NCBI GenBank assembly: GCA_965115835.1
Contig: OZ220471.1
Span: forward strand, 868,001-932,000
Source of the DNA: Foliamicus sp965115835
Lineage (GTDB): Bacteria; Pseudomonadota; Gammaproteobacteria; Steroidobacterales; Foliamicaceae
Reading direction: 5' to 3'
DNA: 64,000 nucleotides
Part shown: piece after piece, positions 34,576-42,046 of the stretch
Layout of the letters: every line of letters starts with the position of its first letter
Numbering within the stretch: position 1 is the stretch's first letter
Position numbers and translations under genes: made by a program
Notes under the pieces: model-generated
Seen by the model: the letters and a program-made list of their open reading frames with translations, nothing else
Told to the model about the DNA's origin: nothing
Databases searched by the model: none

Positions 34576-36509
34576 ACTCCAGCACTTGCTTTGAGCAGTC
34601 GCGCACCGGGGACCGGTTTAGGTTGGGAATGGCCGAGCTCGTAGATGAAGTCTGAGGTAATCGTCCGAACATTCTGCCCACGACCGGTTATCCGCACTTG
34701 ATTGCGATGAGCCAAATCTCGAGGCAGATTTGTAACACTCGACAAAACCAGTGTGTCACGTGAACGAGTCAATGCAACATAGAACAGCCGTCGTTGCTCC
34801 TCAAGAATCCTGTCCTTTTCCGCTTGCGAAAGCGATTCGTCAATGTGCGGGATTAGTCCTTGAACACAACCCATCACGACCACGAGGTCGGCGGTCAGAC
34901 CCTTGGACTTGTGCAGGCTCATGACGCGAACATAGTCGACGCCCGTCGGTAGCTCAGGCTGAGTGATGCTTGTGCGGAGCATGTCCAAGAGATGTTTGGC
35001 GCCGGCGTCTTTGGGAAGTTCAGCAGCCAGTTCGCGAAGTCCCTCGAAATCCGGGTCGTTCGCTGGAAACAGAGCATCTACCAAAGTCTGGCCAACCAAG
35101 TTGTCGAGAGCCTGTAGCCGCTGTTGAAGTGCAACAAGTCTGTTTCGAAGAAAGCCGCGGCCATAGCTTAAAGTGATGCGCCTGTCCCGAATGTCATCAA
35201 GAACATCTGTTAGGGCACGATTGGTTTGGTTGCACCGATCCCGAACCTGTTCCCAAGCACGGCGGAGCAGAGAGTGATTGCCGAAACCGCACCAGCAACG
35301 AAGCGCTGGTGCGTCAGATGGATCGGTTGCGAGCGTCAACAGGGTAAATGCCTGCTGCTTCTTGCTACCGTCCATGTTCTTGGGATTGCCGTCGAGCGCC
35401 TCTTCTTGGAAGAAGCTATGGGCCGGTACATCAAGCTCTTTCAGGGCGTCACGAACTGCGTAACCGAACTCCCGGCGTGGAGCGAGGACGAGAATCTGAC
35501 CGGGCTGAACACGTTTATCGACGACACGCTCTTGGATGAGTTGAGCCAAACCTTTTGCTTCCTCTTGGATGTTCATCCATTGGACGATATAGACTTCCCC
35601 TTGACCATTTTGCTTGTATGGCAACAGAGGTCGACTGACTTTACGGTTGTTGTGGGCGATTAATTTATTGGCCAGCTCGACAATCGCAGTCGGGCACCGT
35701 CGACATACATCCAACGTTCCGTCCTCGGTCCCAGCGTTTTTCTGGTGAAATTCCTCAATTCCTTCGGGATACGCGTGCTTGAAAGAATAGATTGATTGAT
35801 CTTCGTCACCAATGACCGTCAGCTTCGCGTTTCTCGCGAGCAGACCAATGATCTCCTGCTCGGCGACGTTGAGGTCTTGATACTCGTCAACGAGAATCTT
35901 TGTGAACTGGTCAAAGTCCCGTGCCATCGGGTTGTTTCGAAGATAACGCAAGGTCTCCGGTACGAGTTCGCCGATCAACATCGCCTGATGAAAACGCAAC
36001 CAACCAAGAAGTGCGTTCTGAAACGCCTTATCCGTCGCATTCTTCGACCAGCCCGGTTGCTCGTCTTGGAGTCTCGCCCAAGCCGCCTCGAAAGCTTTGA
36101 GCCGTTTGCGCTTCTCGTGGATCGAGCCGAAGTCGCCGCGCTGCATATCTTCCAAGAGAAAGCGCTGCTCAAACTCCATTAGCGGTCGAGGAACCCGATT
36201 AGTTGAAGCAAGAACATCATTTCGCATGAGGATTCCGAAACAATGGCTATGAATGGTAGTCGTCTTTATGTCATCCGCTCCAGGTGCATTCAGCGCAACC
36301 ACGGCTTCTTTTAGGTCGGCCGCCGCTGCTCGAGTGAATGTACATACGAGAATCTTCTTTGGTGCGACTCTCTGCTCCAAGAACCGTGCGATTCGGCGCA
36401 TCAACGTAAAGGTCTTACCAGTGCCGGGACCTGCGCGCACACGCAGGGACCATGCATCGGAGGCGGCAATGCTAAGCGCAGGGTCGTGTAAATTGTCATT
36501 CCATGGCAT
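34572..36509 (-). CDS. UvrD/Rep-like superfamily 1 helicase
   Basis: 645 residues with all SF1A motifs: AGPGTGKT (26-33), CTFTRAAAADLK, VDEYQDLN (motif II), GDEDQSIYSF (III), VMSLHKSKGLTADLVVV (V) and QRRLFYVALTRSRD (VI). It is similar in size to UvrD but has an unusual C-terminus (YELGHSQPKPVPGARLL). It is the promoter-proximal gene of a two-gene operon with the zeta-like kinase and diverges from the AcpS gene by 44 bp. Stand-alone UvrD-like helicases next to a P-loop partner are common in defence islands, as in Gabija, but no Gabija nuclease is present. Confidence 0.9.
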   Translation of the reverse strand: MPWNDNLHDPALSIAASDAWSLRVRAGPGTGKTFTLMRRIARFLEQRVAPKKILVCTFTRAAAADLKEAVVALNAPGADDIKTTTIHSHCFGILMRNDVLASTNRVPRPLMEFEQRFLLEDMQRGDFGSIHEKRKRLKAFEAAWARLQDEQPGWSKNATDKAFQNALLGWLRFHQAMLIGELVPETLRYLRNNPMARDFDQFTKILVDEYQDLNVAEQEIIGLLARNAKLTVIGDEDQSIYSFKHAYPEGIEEFHQKNAGTEDGTLDVCRRCPTAIVELANKLIAHNNRKVSRPLLPYKQNGQGEVYIVQWMNIQEEAKGLAQLIQERVVDKRVQPGQILVLAPRREFGYAVRDALKELDVPAHSFFQEEALDGNPKNMDGSKKQQAFTLLTLATDPSDAPALRCWCGFGNHSLLRRAWEQVRDRCNQTNRALTDVLDDIRDRRITLSYGRGFLRNRLVALQQRLQALDNLVGQTLVDALFPANDPDFEGLRELAAELPKDAGAKHLLDMLRTSITQPELPTGVDYVRVMSLHKSKGLTADLVVVMGCVQGLIPHIDESLSQAEKDRILEEQRRLFYVALTRSRDTLVLSSVTNLPRDLAHRNQVRITGRGQNVRTITSDFIYELGHSQPKPVPGARLLKASAGV

Positions 36510-36553
36510 TATGTGGTGCCATCACTCAGGTGGGTGGGGTGGCGCTCGTGACA

Positions 36554-36958
36554 ATGAACGTTATTGGACACGGCATTGATATTGTGGAAGTTTCCGAGAT
36601 GAGGCAGTGGATAGAGGATCCTCGCGATCCGTTGATTCCACGCTGCTTCGTACAAGCCGAGCTGGACGAGATCGGCGACGCTGCCAACCGGATTGAGCGT
36701 CTGGCAGGAAGGTTCGCTGCCAAGGAAGCAGTGCTCAAAGCGATGAGTTGCGGCTTCGGGGCGGGGGTAGCTTTCACCGATGTGATGATCCGCCGTGCGC
36801 CGGGCGCACCCCCGAAAGTCCAACTTTCGGGTGGCGCGACGAAAGCGGCCACAGCGATGGGCGTAACCACCTGGAGGCTCAGCATTAGCCATGCTGGCGG
36901 TTTGGCTGTGGCGAGCGCACTCGCGTTGAGTGCGGGGGATCAAGCGGACAACCCCTGA
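36554..36958 (+). CDS. acpS: Holo-ACP synthase (AcpS-type phosphopantetheinyl transferase)
   Basis: 134 residues. AcpS motifs are complete: IGHGIDIVEVSEM at the N-terminus, LAGRFAAKEAVLKAM in the middle and WRLSISHAGGLAVASAL at the end. The enzyme moves 4-prime-phosphopantetheine from CoA to a Ser of a carrier protein. ATG 36554 is chosen because it gives the normal family N-terminus. Its presence on an island is unusual, because housekeeping acpS lies near pdxJ or era. It overlaps the MazG-like gene tail to tail by 19 bases, and a carrier-like protein is encoded at 41018-41323 in the same locus, so it may serve that protein. Confidence 0.85.
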   Translation: MNVIGHGIDIVEVSEMRQWIEDPRDPLIPRCFVQAELDEIGDAANRIERLAGRFAAKEAVLKAMSCGFGAGVAFTDVMIRRAPGAPPKVQLSGGATKAATAMGVTTWRLSISHAGGLAVASALALSAGDQADNP

Positions 36959-37836
36959 ACGGCGGATCGCCCCAAGAAGGCGATGCACCGCCTGTCCAGA
37001 TCTACGGCGATTCGGCCGCCTCGCGCAGCGAGTACCGCGCGCCACACCTCGAATCCCTGCAGAATGGCCTGCTCCCATTCGCCGGTGGTGCATTGGCGCA
37101 CTTCCAAATGCGATGTCATGCCCTTGATTGTGCGTAGCAACTGAAAATCTAGGGTAGTCAAGCCGTCGAGAAAACGATGGCGACGGCCGTAGTCAAATGC
37201 GAGTGCGACTACACCCTCTTCGATGACGGCGGCGCGTCCTCCATCCTCCACTTCGTCAAGTAGCGGGCGGCTCTTCCGCTTTCGACGCAGCAATCCCCGC
37301 GTGATCGGCGACCAGCCAAGCACAGCGGCGTGGGCGAAGTGAAAGACATCGTGGAAGCGATAGCCGTCGGAATCATAGGCGTTGTCGGTGAGCGGCGAGC
37401 CGCACAGTTCGCCATCGACTAGTATCTGTACATGTTGGCTCCCCTCTCTCTCCATGTCGATCAGCTCGACTTCAAATTGGCGCGGCAGGCGCTCGCCTTC
37501 GGGAAGCTCGGCATCGAAAACAAGGGGCTTAGTACGCCCGTTCGCCCAGCGCTGCTTGACCTTGACCAAGTTTTCCGCAGCGATCTCGGAGAGCAAAAGA
37601 TCGAACTTGCTGGCGACATTGGAGATATACCAGAGTAGGTCGCCCAATTCCTCGGACACGCGTTTCTCGAACAAGCGATGTGCCTCGCCGTCGCGCAGAT
37701 GCTTCTTGTATTCACTCAATAGTTGTCCAGTCTCGCCTGCAAGGCCAAGCATGGGTATGATCGCTGCGCTGCCTTTGTCATGCACAGCTACACGATCAGT
37801 TTCCTGCGCCTTCTTCTGATAACTGTCGAAGTCCAT
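36940..37836 (-). CDS. MazG-like nucleoside triphosphate pyrophosphohydrolase
   Basis: 298 residues, ATG 37836 with AAGGAGACGCGT upstream. The N-terminal 75 residues are a MazG-type helical fold with LGLAGETGQLLSEYKK and EELGDLLWY (62-70), the metal-binding acidic residues. The C-terminal half has FHDVFHFAHAAVLGWSP, KSRPLLDEVEDGGRAAVIEEG and VALAFDYGR, typical of the long MazG-like proteins. It should hydrolyse (d)NTPs to monophosphates. Last gene of a five-gene operon, 17 bases after the TS-like gene. In a base-modification pathway it would supply or clear nucleotides. Confidence 0.8.
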   Translation of the reverse strand: MDFDSYQKKAQETDRVAVHDKGSAAIIPMLGLAGETGQLLSEYKKHLRDGEAHRLFEKRVSEELGDLLWYISNVASKFDLLLSEIAAENLVKVKQRWANGRTKPLVFDAELPEGERLPRQFEVELIDMEREGSQHVQILVDGELCGSPLTDNAYDSDGYRFHDVFHFAHAAVLGWSPITRGLLRRKRKSRPLLDEVEDGGRAAVIEEGVVALAFDYGRRHRFLDGLTTLDFQLLRTIKGMTSHLEVRQCTTGEWEQAILQGFEVWRAVLAARGGRIAVDLDRRCIAFLGRSAVQGLSA

Positions 37837-37853
37837 ACGCGTCTCCTTCGGTG

Positions 37854-39761
37854 CTACCTCACTGCAGCGCGCTCTGGCGAGGCACCGCAAACCTTGTCGT
37901 TGATCTTCCACTTGGGAGGATAGAAGAGATTGATGGGGTCAGATGTCGGAACAAACTTCTGCTTGATGCGGGCACGGCCGGTTCTTCCCGCAATCTGCGG
38001 GTGTGCCACACGTGCATATTTATCGATCTCGCAAAACAAATTTTGGCAGTCGATAAGCTGGAGGCGGCGGCCCCAGAGTGATTGGAAATCGAGGCCCAAG
38101 CGTTCGAATTCCTTCTCTTGCAGGTCAGCCATAAGACGGATGAGTTCGGGTTCGTTCAGGCCGCCCGGGTCTACGAAACATTTGCGCAAGCCATCGCGTG
38201 CACCGGGACCGGGTACTACGAAATCCATCTCGCTGAATTCGGTTAGTTCGCTGTAATTGATATCAGTGATGAACTGGTAGGCGAGGAAATCGCCGATTGT
38301 TGGATAGGAACGCAACTTTTCGAAACCCTCCTGCATCGTGCGGGTTTGGCCCAACCGCTCGGCAACCTGATCGGCCATCATGCGTTCGAGCAGCAGGAGA
38401 TGGTTCTGGTGTTTGGCCTTTCGACCGAAGGCATGGCGGCCCGGTGGCATGATGTATGCGGCCGAATAGATACGACGACCTTTTTGCCGGGCACCCGCGA
38501 GCACTGCGTCATAGGTGGCATAACGATAATCCTCGAATGTAATCGGGCCGAGCGTACGTTCGAGGAGTTCCCAAGTCTCTATCCTGTTAAAAATTTTGAA
38601 CAGTATGATGCGGAAGAACACTTCGCGCGGAGACTTTGGCAGGTCGTCTCGATAGATGACATGGCGGATGAGATACTGGCTAACCCTATCGGACGCACGG
38701 TAAGCGTTGGTGAACTTGTAGATCGCCAATACTGGATTGTCTGTCCATGGGCGCGGCTTGCCACGCACACGGCGGAAGAACACAGCTTGTCGCTCGGCGG
38801 CGAAGCGCCAATAGCTCTCATAAGCCTCGGACACCTTGGCTGGTGCCAAGTGAGACAGGATCACCGGCGCGCGGGTCAGTTCCGTTTGGAGCAGCGCGTT
38901 GACCGTGGCGGAAGGGTGCTTTGGCGGCCAGCCGCGTGAAACTGGAGCAGTGGTCGACGACACAAAGGCCCGAGCGACGGCGGCAAACCGGGTAAGATCG
39001 GGGTCACTCTTCTTGATCCGATCAAGCTTGGCAACCCCGACCATCACGTTCAGGCGCGCAAGCGACATATTCATTTCTTGGGCCATGAAAGCGCCGAGCT
39101 GAGCCAGTCCAAGATAGTTTCCGTAAGCTTTGTCGAATATCTGCTGTGTGGCGTAGAAGGCGTTAGTAACGAGTCCTGCCCGGGTCGGCTCGAAGCTCAC
39201 CTGTTGAAGACATGGAAAGCCGAGCTGTGCGATGGCGAGATGGTCACGGTTCGGATCGAAGGTGGTCGCCTGAAGCATCGAGCGCCGTATGCCACTCTGG
39301 CGGCGCAATCCCTCCCAGTATTGCGACAAGATCCACTCTAGTTGATTGCCGCCGCACGGGCCGCGCCCGTACATCATCATGCGCTCGAAATACAGCCCGC
39401 GTCTGTTGGCCCTGCGGTTCATAGCCTGCAAGCGCGGAAATGCCTTGCGATAGAGTTCGAAAAGGCGACTCCGGTTGCCGTGCGACATCTCCCAGTATCG
39501 CTGTGGGAAGATCGTGAACGCAACGTTCTCGACCACGATTCGGTTCTTGCGCTTGAGTAGCAGATCAAGGGATTGACGCACCGCATGGTCTTCGACAGCG
39601 GCCCCGTCTTGGGAGAAGCCGCTAAGGCTGAGTATCAACGGGGCGACCTCCTTACCGGTGTTGTCGAGAACCTGCAGCAGTAGCCGCGCCCAAGCTCGAG
39701 ATAGGTTGGTGTCGTCGATCACCAAAGGCGGGGGCGCCACGGGAACCTTGACCTTACTCAT
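37854..39761 (-). CDS. Thymidylate-synthase homologue fused to an HMUDK-type DNA base hypermodification domain
   Basis: 635 residues from ATG 39761, overlapping the peptidase gene by 8 bases. Residues about 10-270 look like a thymidylate synthase: catalytic Cys184 in LGFPCLQQVSF and the cofactor/substrate helix NAFYATQQIFDKAYGNYLG followed by MAQEMNMSLARLNVMVG. Residues about 317-610 match the helical domain of 5-hmdU DNA kinase-like and putrescinyl/glutamyl-thymine enzymes: WTDNPVLAIYKFTNAYRASD, SQYLIRHVIY, IILFKIFNRIETWELL, GDFLAYQFITDINYS and LIDCQNLFCEIDKY. I infer alkylation of a pyrimidine nucleotide or base and transfer to it. Domain names are from pattern memory; the exact substrate cannot be read. 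Confidence 0.7.
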   Translation of the reverse strand: MSKVKVPVAPPPLVIDDTNLSRAWARLLLQVLDNTGKEVAPLILSLSGFSQDGAAVEDHAVRQSLDLLLKRKNRIVVENVAFTIFPQRYWEMSHGNRSRLFELYRKAFPRLQAMNRRANRRGLYFERMMMYGRGPCGGNQLEWILSQYWEGLRRQSGIRRSMLQATTFDPNRDHLAIAQLGFPCLQQVSFEPTRAGLVTNAFYATQQIFDKAYGNYLGLAQLGAFMAQEMNMSLARLNVMVGVAKLDRIKKSDPDLTRFAAVARAFVSSTTAPVSRGWPPKHPSATVNALLQTELTRAPVILSHLAPAKVSEAYESYWRFAAERQAVFFRRVRGKPRPWTDNPVLAIYKFTNAYRASDRVSQYLIRHVIYRDDLPKSPREVFFRIILFKIFNRIETWELLERTLGPITFEDYRYATYDAVLAGARQKGRRIYSAAYIMPPGRHAFGRKAKHQNHLLLLERMMADQVAERLGQTRTMQEGFEKLRSYPTIGDFLAYQFITDINYSELTEFSEMDFVVPGPGARDGLRKCFVDPGGLNEPELIRLMADLQEKEFERLGLDFQSLWGRRLQLIDCQNLFCEIDKYARVAHPQIAGRTGRARIKQKFVPTSDPINLFYPPKWKINDKVCGASPERAAVR

Positions 39762-40647
39762 CCAGATCCCTCTCCAAGTGCCGGTATTTCGCGAGTCCAA
39801 CATATCCGTAGGGCTGATCTTTCTGAACCGGAGCAACGCGGATAAAGACTGCCCAGTCACCGACGCTTGCCGGGTAGATCCCAGGCTTCATCACACGGAA
39901 CAGACGCCCGGCTGCAAGCTTGCGCTCGAAAGCAAGTCCGTCGCCCACTACCTCGGTGCCAGACGGAAGGAGTAGCAGCGTCTTGACCTCTGTGTCCAAG
40001 GTGGGCGCAGTTCGGTGGTGATCGACGACGATGAGCGGTTCGGGCGTTAGTGCGCCCAAGATGTCCATGCGCAGGGACTTGAGCGTCACGCGCCGCAGGG
40101 TGGCGGCGCGAGGACGTGGCAGCATGTTAACGCCTGCCGAGAGGTGGGTTAGAAGCGTTGTGTAACCGACCCCAAATTCGCAGGCAATGGTGAACATCTG
40201 CACCGGCGTGGCCGTTCCCGGGGTCCAATCCCGGATCGTGAAAGCGCGGCGCAGGCCAATGATCGGCATGAGGATGAAACCAGCGAAGGCATCAGCCAAA
40301 AACTCCTTCGGATCCTCCCATCGTTGCGCCTTGGCGTCCTCGCGTAGTTCGTCGATCGACGAACCGTGGCCGAACACGTGATGGCCAAGCTCATGCGCAC
40401 AATTGTAGGCACGCCGCGGCAGCGGTCGTCGCGCTGAGAGATGGATGCGCGGGGGAAAACCACGTTGATACATCCCTTCCATGTTGATGTTATTGAAGCG
40501 CACCACGATGCCCAGCTTTTCGCAAAGTTCGTAGATGCAGATCGGTCCCGTTTGGTCGAGCTTCGCTGTAGCCCGCGTGGCTGTGGCGACCTGCATGGCT
40601 TGGGTCGCAAGGGCGCGGCGGTCGAAGGTAGGTTTGATGCTGTGCAT
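39754..40647 (-). CDS. ImmA/IrrE-type metallopeptidase
   Basis: 297 residues with the zinc motif HELGH at 85-89 (AHELGHHVFGH) and the downstream helix EFLADAFAGFILMP. The N-terminal region is a helix-rich lead (ATATRATAKLDQTG, YELCEKLGIVVRF). A C-terminal domain of about 110 residues (SGTEVVGDGLAFERKL, GDWAVFIRVAPVQ) is extra compared with minimal ImmA. It follows the XRE gene by 8 bases. ImmA proteins cleave their cognate XRE repressors on a stress signal, so these two are likely the switch of the operon. Confidence 0.85.
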   Translation of the reverse strand: MHSIKPTFDRRALATQAMQVATATRATAKLDQTGPICIYELCEKLGIVVRFNNINMEGMYQRGFPPRIHLSARRPLPRRAYNCAHELGHHVFGHGSSIDELREDAKAQRWEDPKEFLADAFAGFILMPIIGLRRAFTIRDWTPGTATPVQMFTIACEFGVGYTTLLTHLSAGVNMLPRPRAATLRRVTLKSLRMDILGALTPEPLIVVDHHRTAPTLDTEVKTLLLLPSGTEVVGDGLAFERKLAAGRLFRVMKPGIYPASVGDWAVFIRVAPVQKDQPYGYVGLAKYRHLERDLDE

Positions 40648-40655
40648 GATGTCGA

Positions 40656-41021
40656 TCAGCTATCACTTCCAGTCTCGGTGGAATTGCTGCGCATGGCAGC
40701 TAACAGTCTGAGCAGGTGTTCCAGATCATCGGGCTTGAGTTTTGAGAGTTCGCGCGCAGCGAGTTCGAGCCGCGGATCCTGAGCCTCGAGTGTCTCGGGC
40801 GCCTCTCCGAGTAGCCAGGCGACGCTGACGTCATATATCTCGGCAAGTCGGGCGAGTTCATCGGCCGAGACTCGGCGGTTGCCGGCTTCCATCTCACTAA
40901 CGGAGGGGCGATGCAATCCGAGCATCTTCGCGACATGGCCTTGCGACAGGCCGGCGAGCTTGCGTGCCTCCTTCAGGCGTTCGGCGATCTGCGCTCGCTT
41001 GGTGGATTCAAGTCTGGTCAT
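40656..41021 (-). CDS. XRE-family transcriptional regulator
   Basis: 121 residues with an N-terminal helix-turn-helix: IAERLKEARKLAGLSQGHVA, MLGLHRPSVSEMEAGNRRVS and ELARLAEIYDVSVAWLL. The C-terminal helical tail (LELAARELSKLKPDDLEHLL) is the part normally recognised by an ImmA peptidase. Start overlaps the carrier-like gene stop as ATGA. It probably represses the promoter at 41354-41382, where two direct TCTTAC repeats 20 bp apart flank the minus-10 box. Confidence 0.9.
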   Translation of the reverse strand: MTRLESTKRAQIAERLKEARKLAGLSQGHVAKMLGLHRPSVSEMEAGNRRVSADELARLAEIYDVSVAWLLGEAPETLEAQDPRLELAARELSKLKPDDLEHLLRLLAAMRSNSTETGSDS

Positions 41022-41323
41022 GCTGCCGCCGCTTTCTGTTCGTTTTGATTCTTGAGCAAGTTGCAGACGAAGACGGTCATTTCGTCGATGGAGCGCGGGA
41101 GCTTGGTCGTCTCATCGACGAAGATGTTCACGTCGTTCGGGATCGCCGCTCCGATCTCGGTTGCCAATAGTGTGGTGGCAACAGGCCATACTTTGCTGTC
41201 GAACCCAGGTAGGTGCTCAATCGGCTTGGTGGTGCCGGTCAGTGGAGGACATTCCAGCCCGCTGTCGGCCTGAATCTGGTCAAGCACGGCAACTAATTTT
41301 TTCTTAAGTGTTATGAGATCCAT
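41018..41323 (-). CDS. Acyl-carrier-protein-like small protein
   Basis: 101 residues, first gene of the operon, with GAAGAGGTGTAATGT before ATG 41323. The layout is that of a carrier protein: helix 1 LKKKLVAVLDQIQADSG, a loop reaching LPGFDSKVW with Ser43 in the place of the phosphopantetheine-bearing Ser of DSL, helix 2 VATTLLATEIGAAIP, then NIFVDE and a last helix SIDEMTVFVCNLL. Not a canonical ACP, since DSL is replaced by DSK, but the presence of an AcpS gene in the locus supports the reading. It could carry an acyl or aminoacyl group used by the TS/HMUDK protein. Assignment by pattern and context. Confidence 0.5.
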   Translation of the reverse strand: MDLITLKKKLVAVLDQIQADSGLECPPLTGTTKPIEHLPGFDSKVWPVATTLLATEIGAAIPNDVNIFVDETTKLPRSIDEMTVFVCNLLKNQNEQKAAAA

Positions 41324-41340
41324 ACATTACACCTCTTCAA

Positions 41341-41382
41341 TCTTACGTATGGTATGATATTCTTACTCTTTGCCAGTGTCAA
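41341..41382 (-). promoter_or_regulatory. Sigma70 promoter and probable XRE operator of the ACP-XRE-ImmA-TS-MazG operon
   Basis: On the minus strand TTGACA (41382-41377) and TATCAT (41359-41354) are separated by exactly 17 bp, giving a near-consensus promoter; transcription would start near 41347, some 25 bases before ATG 41323. Direct TCTTAC repeats on the plus strand (41341-41346 and 41361-41366) flank the minus-10 box and are a likely operator. Confidence 0.75.
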
Positions 41383-41632
41383 GGGTTTTCTTGCTGTGCT
41401 GCCGGGTTACAAGCTGCCTTATCGTCAACATTACGGTGGCAGCACCAGTGGACAATACGATTCAGCGATCCTATCCGTATAGCCGTCAAGTCAGCCTCCT
41501 CCCATCACTGCCCCGGAACCATCTCGCACACCGTGGAGAGGCAGAGTTTGGCCGGGAGCGGGGCGGCGGTCGCGCTCCCGAGGGAGACGCAGCCGCCGTT
41601 CTCTGTCACCCAACCATGAGGAGCACGGCACG

Positions 41633-41959
41633 ATGCAGACGACACTCGCACCTCGCGGCGACGCGCGCACCTTTCTCACCCACTTCGTCGGCAGCGGACT
41701 CAACGATGACCGCTACGTCATTCAGCGCTACCTGTCCCGGGCGGACGGTGACATCGTTCCTGTCGAGGCCGGCGGCGCCAGACCGAAAGGACGGCGCAAA
41801 CCGCGTCTGGCCATCGTCTCGCTGAAAGAGGTCGAGAGGATGCGCCCGGCCCGCGACGAGATCATCATCGCAACGGGGATCAGGCTGCGCAATTGCGGGG
41901 TGCAGCTGTGGGGTTGGCGGGCCATGGGCATCTTCGTGGAGCGCCGACAGAAGGGCTGA
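41633..41959 (+). CDS. Hypothetical protein
   Basis: 108 residues from ATG 41633 after GAGGAGCACGGCACG. The product has VGSGLNDDRYVIQRYLSRAD, a basic GGARPKGRRKPRL segment and IATGIRLRNCGVQLWGWRAM. I do not recognise it. High GC returns here, so this gene belongs with the second plasmid-type module rather than with the low-GC operon upstream. The 250 bp between the operon promoter and this gene show nothing else. Confidence 0.55.
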   Translation: MQTTLAPRGDARTFLTHFVGSGLNDDRYVIQRYLSRADGDIVPVEAGGARPKGRRKPRLAIVSLKEVERMRPARDEIIIATGIRLRNCGVQLWGWRAMGIFVERRQKG

Positions 41960-42046
41960 GGGGCAAGCTCCCTGGAACGCCTCGCCGGTCCTTTGCCGGC
42001 GGGGCGTTCTGCCGTCCCGACATCCACCGAGACTGGAGATGCCCTC

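Noticed and set aside
29465..36509. DISARM or Gabija system
   Set aside because: The methylase-like enzyme and the UvrD-like helicase are each isolated between IS remnants, and the required partner genes are missing.
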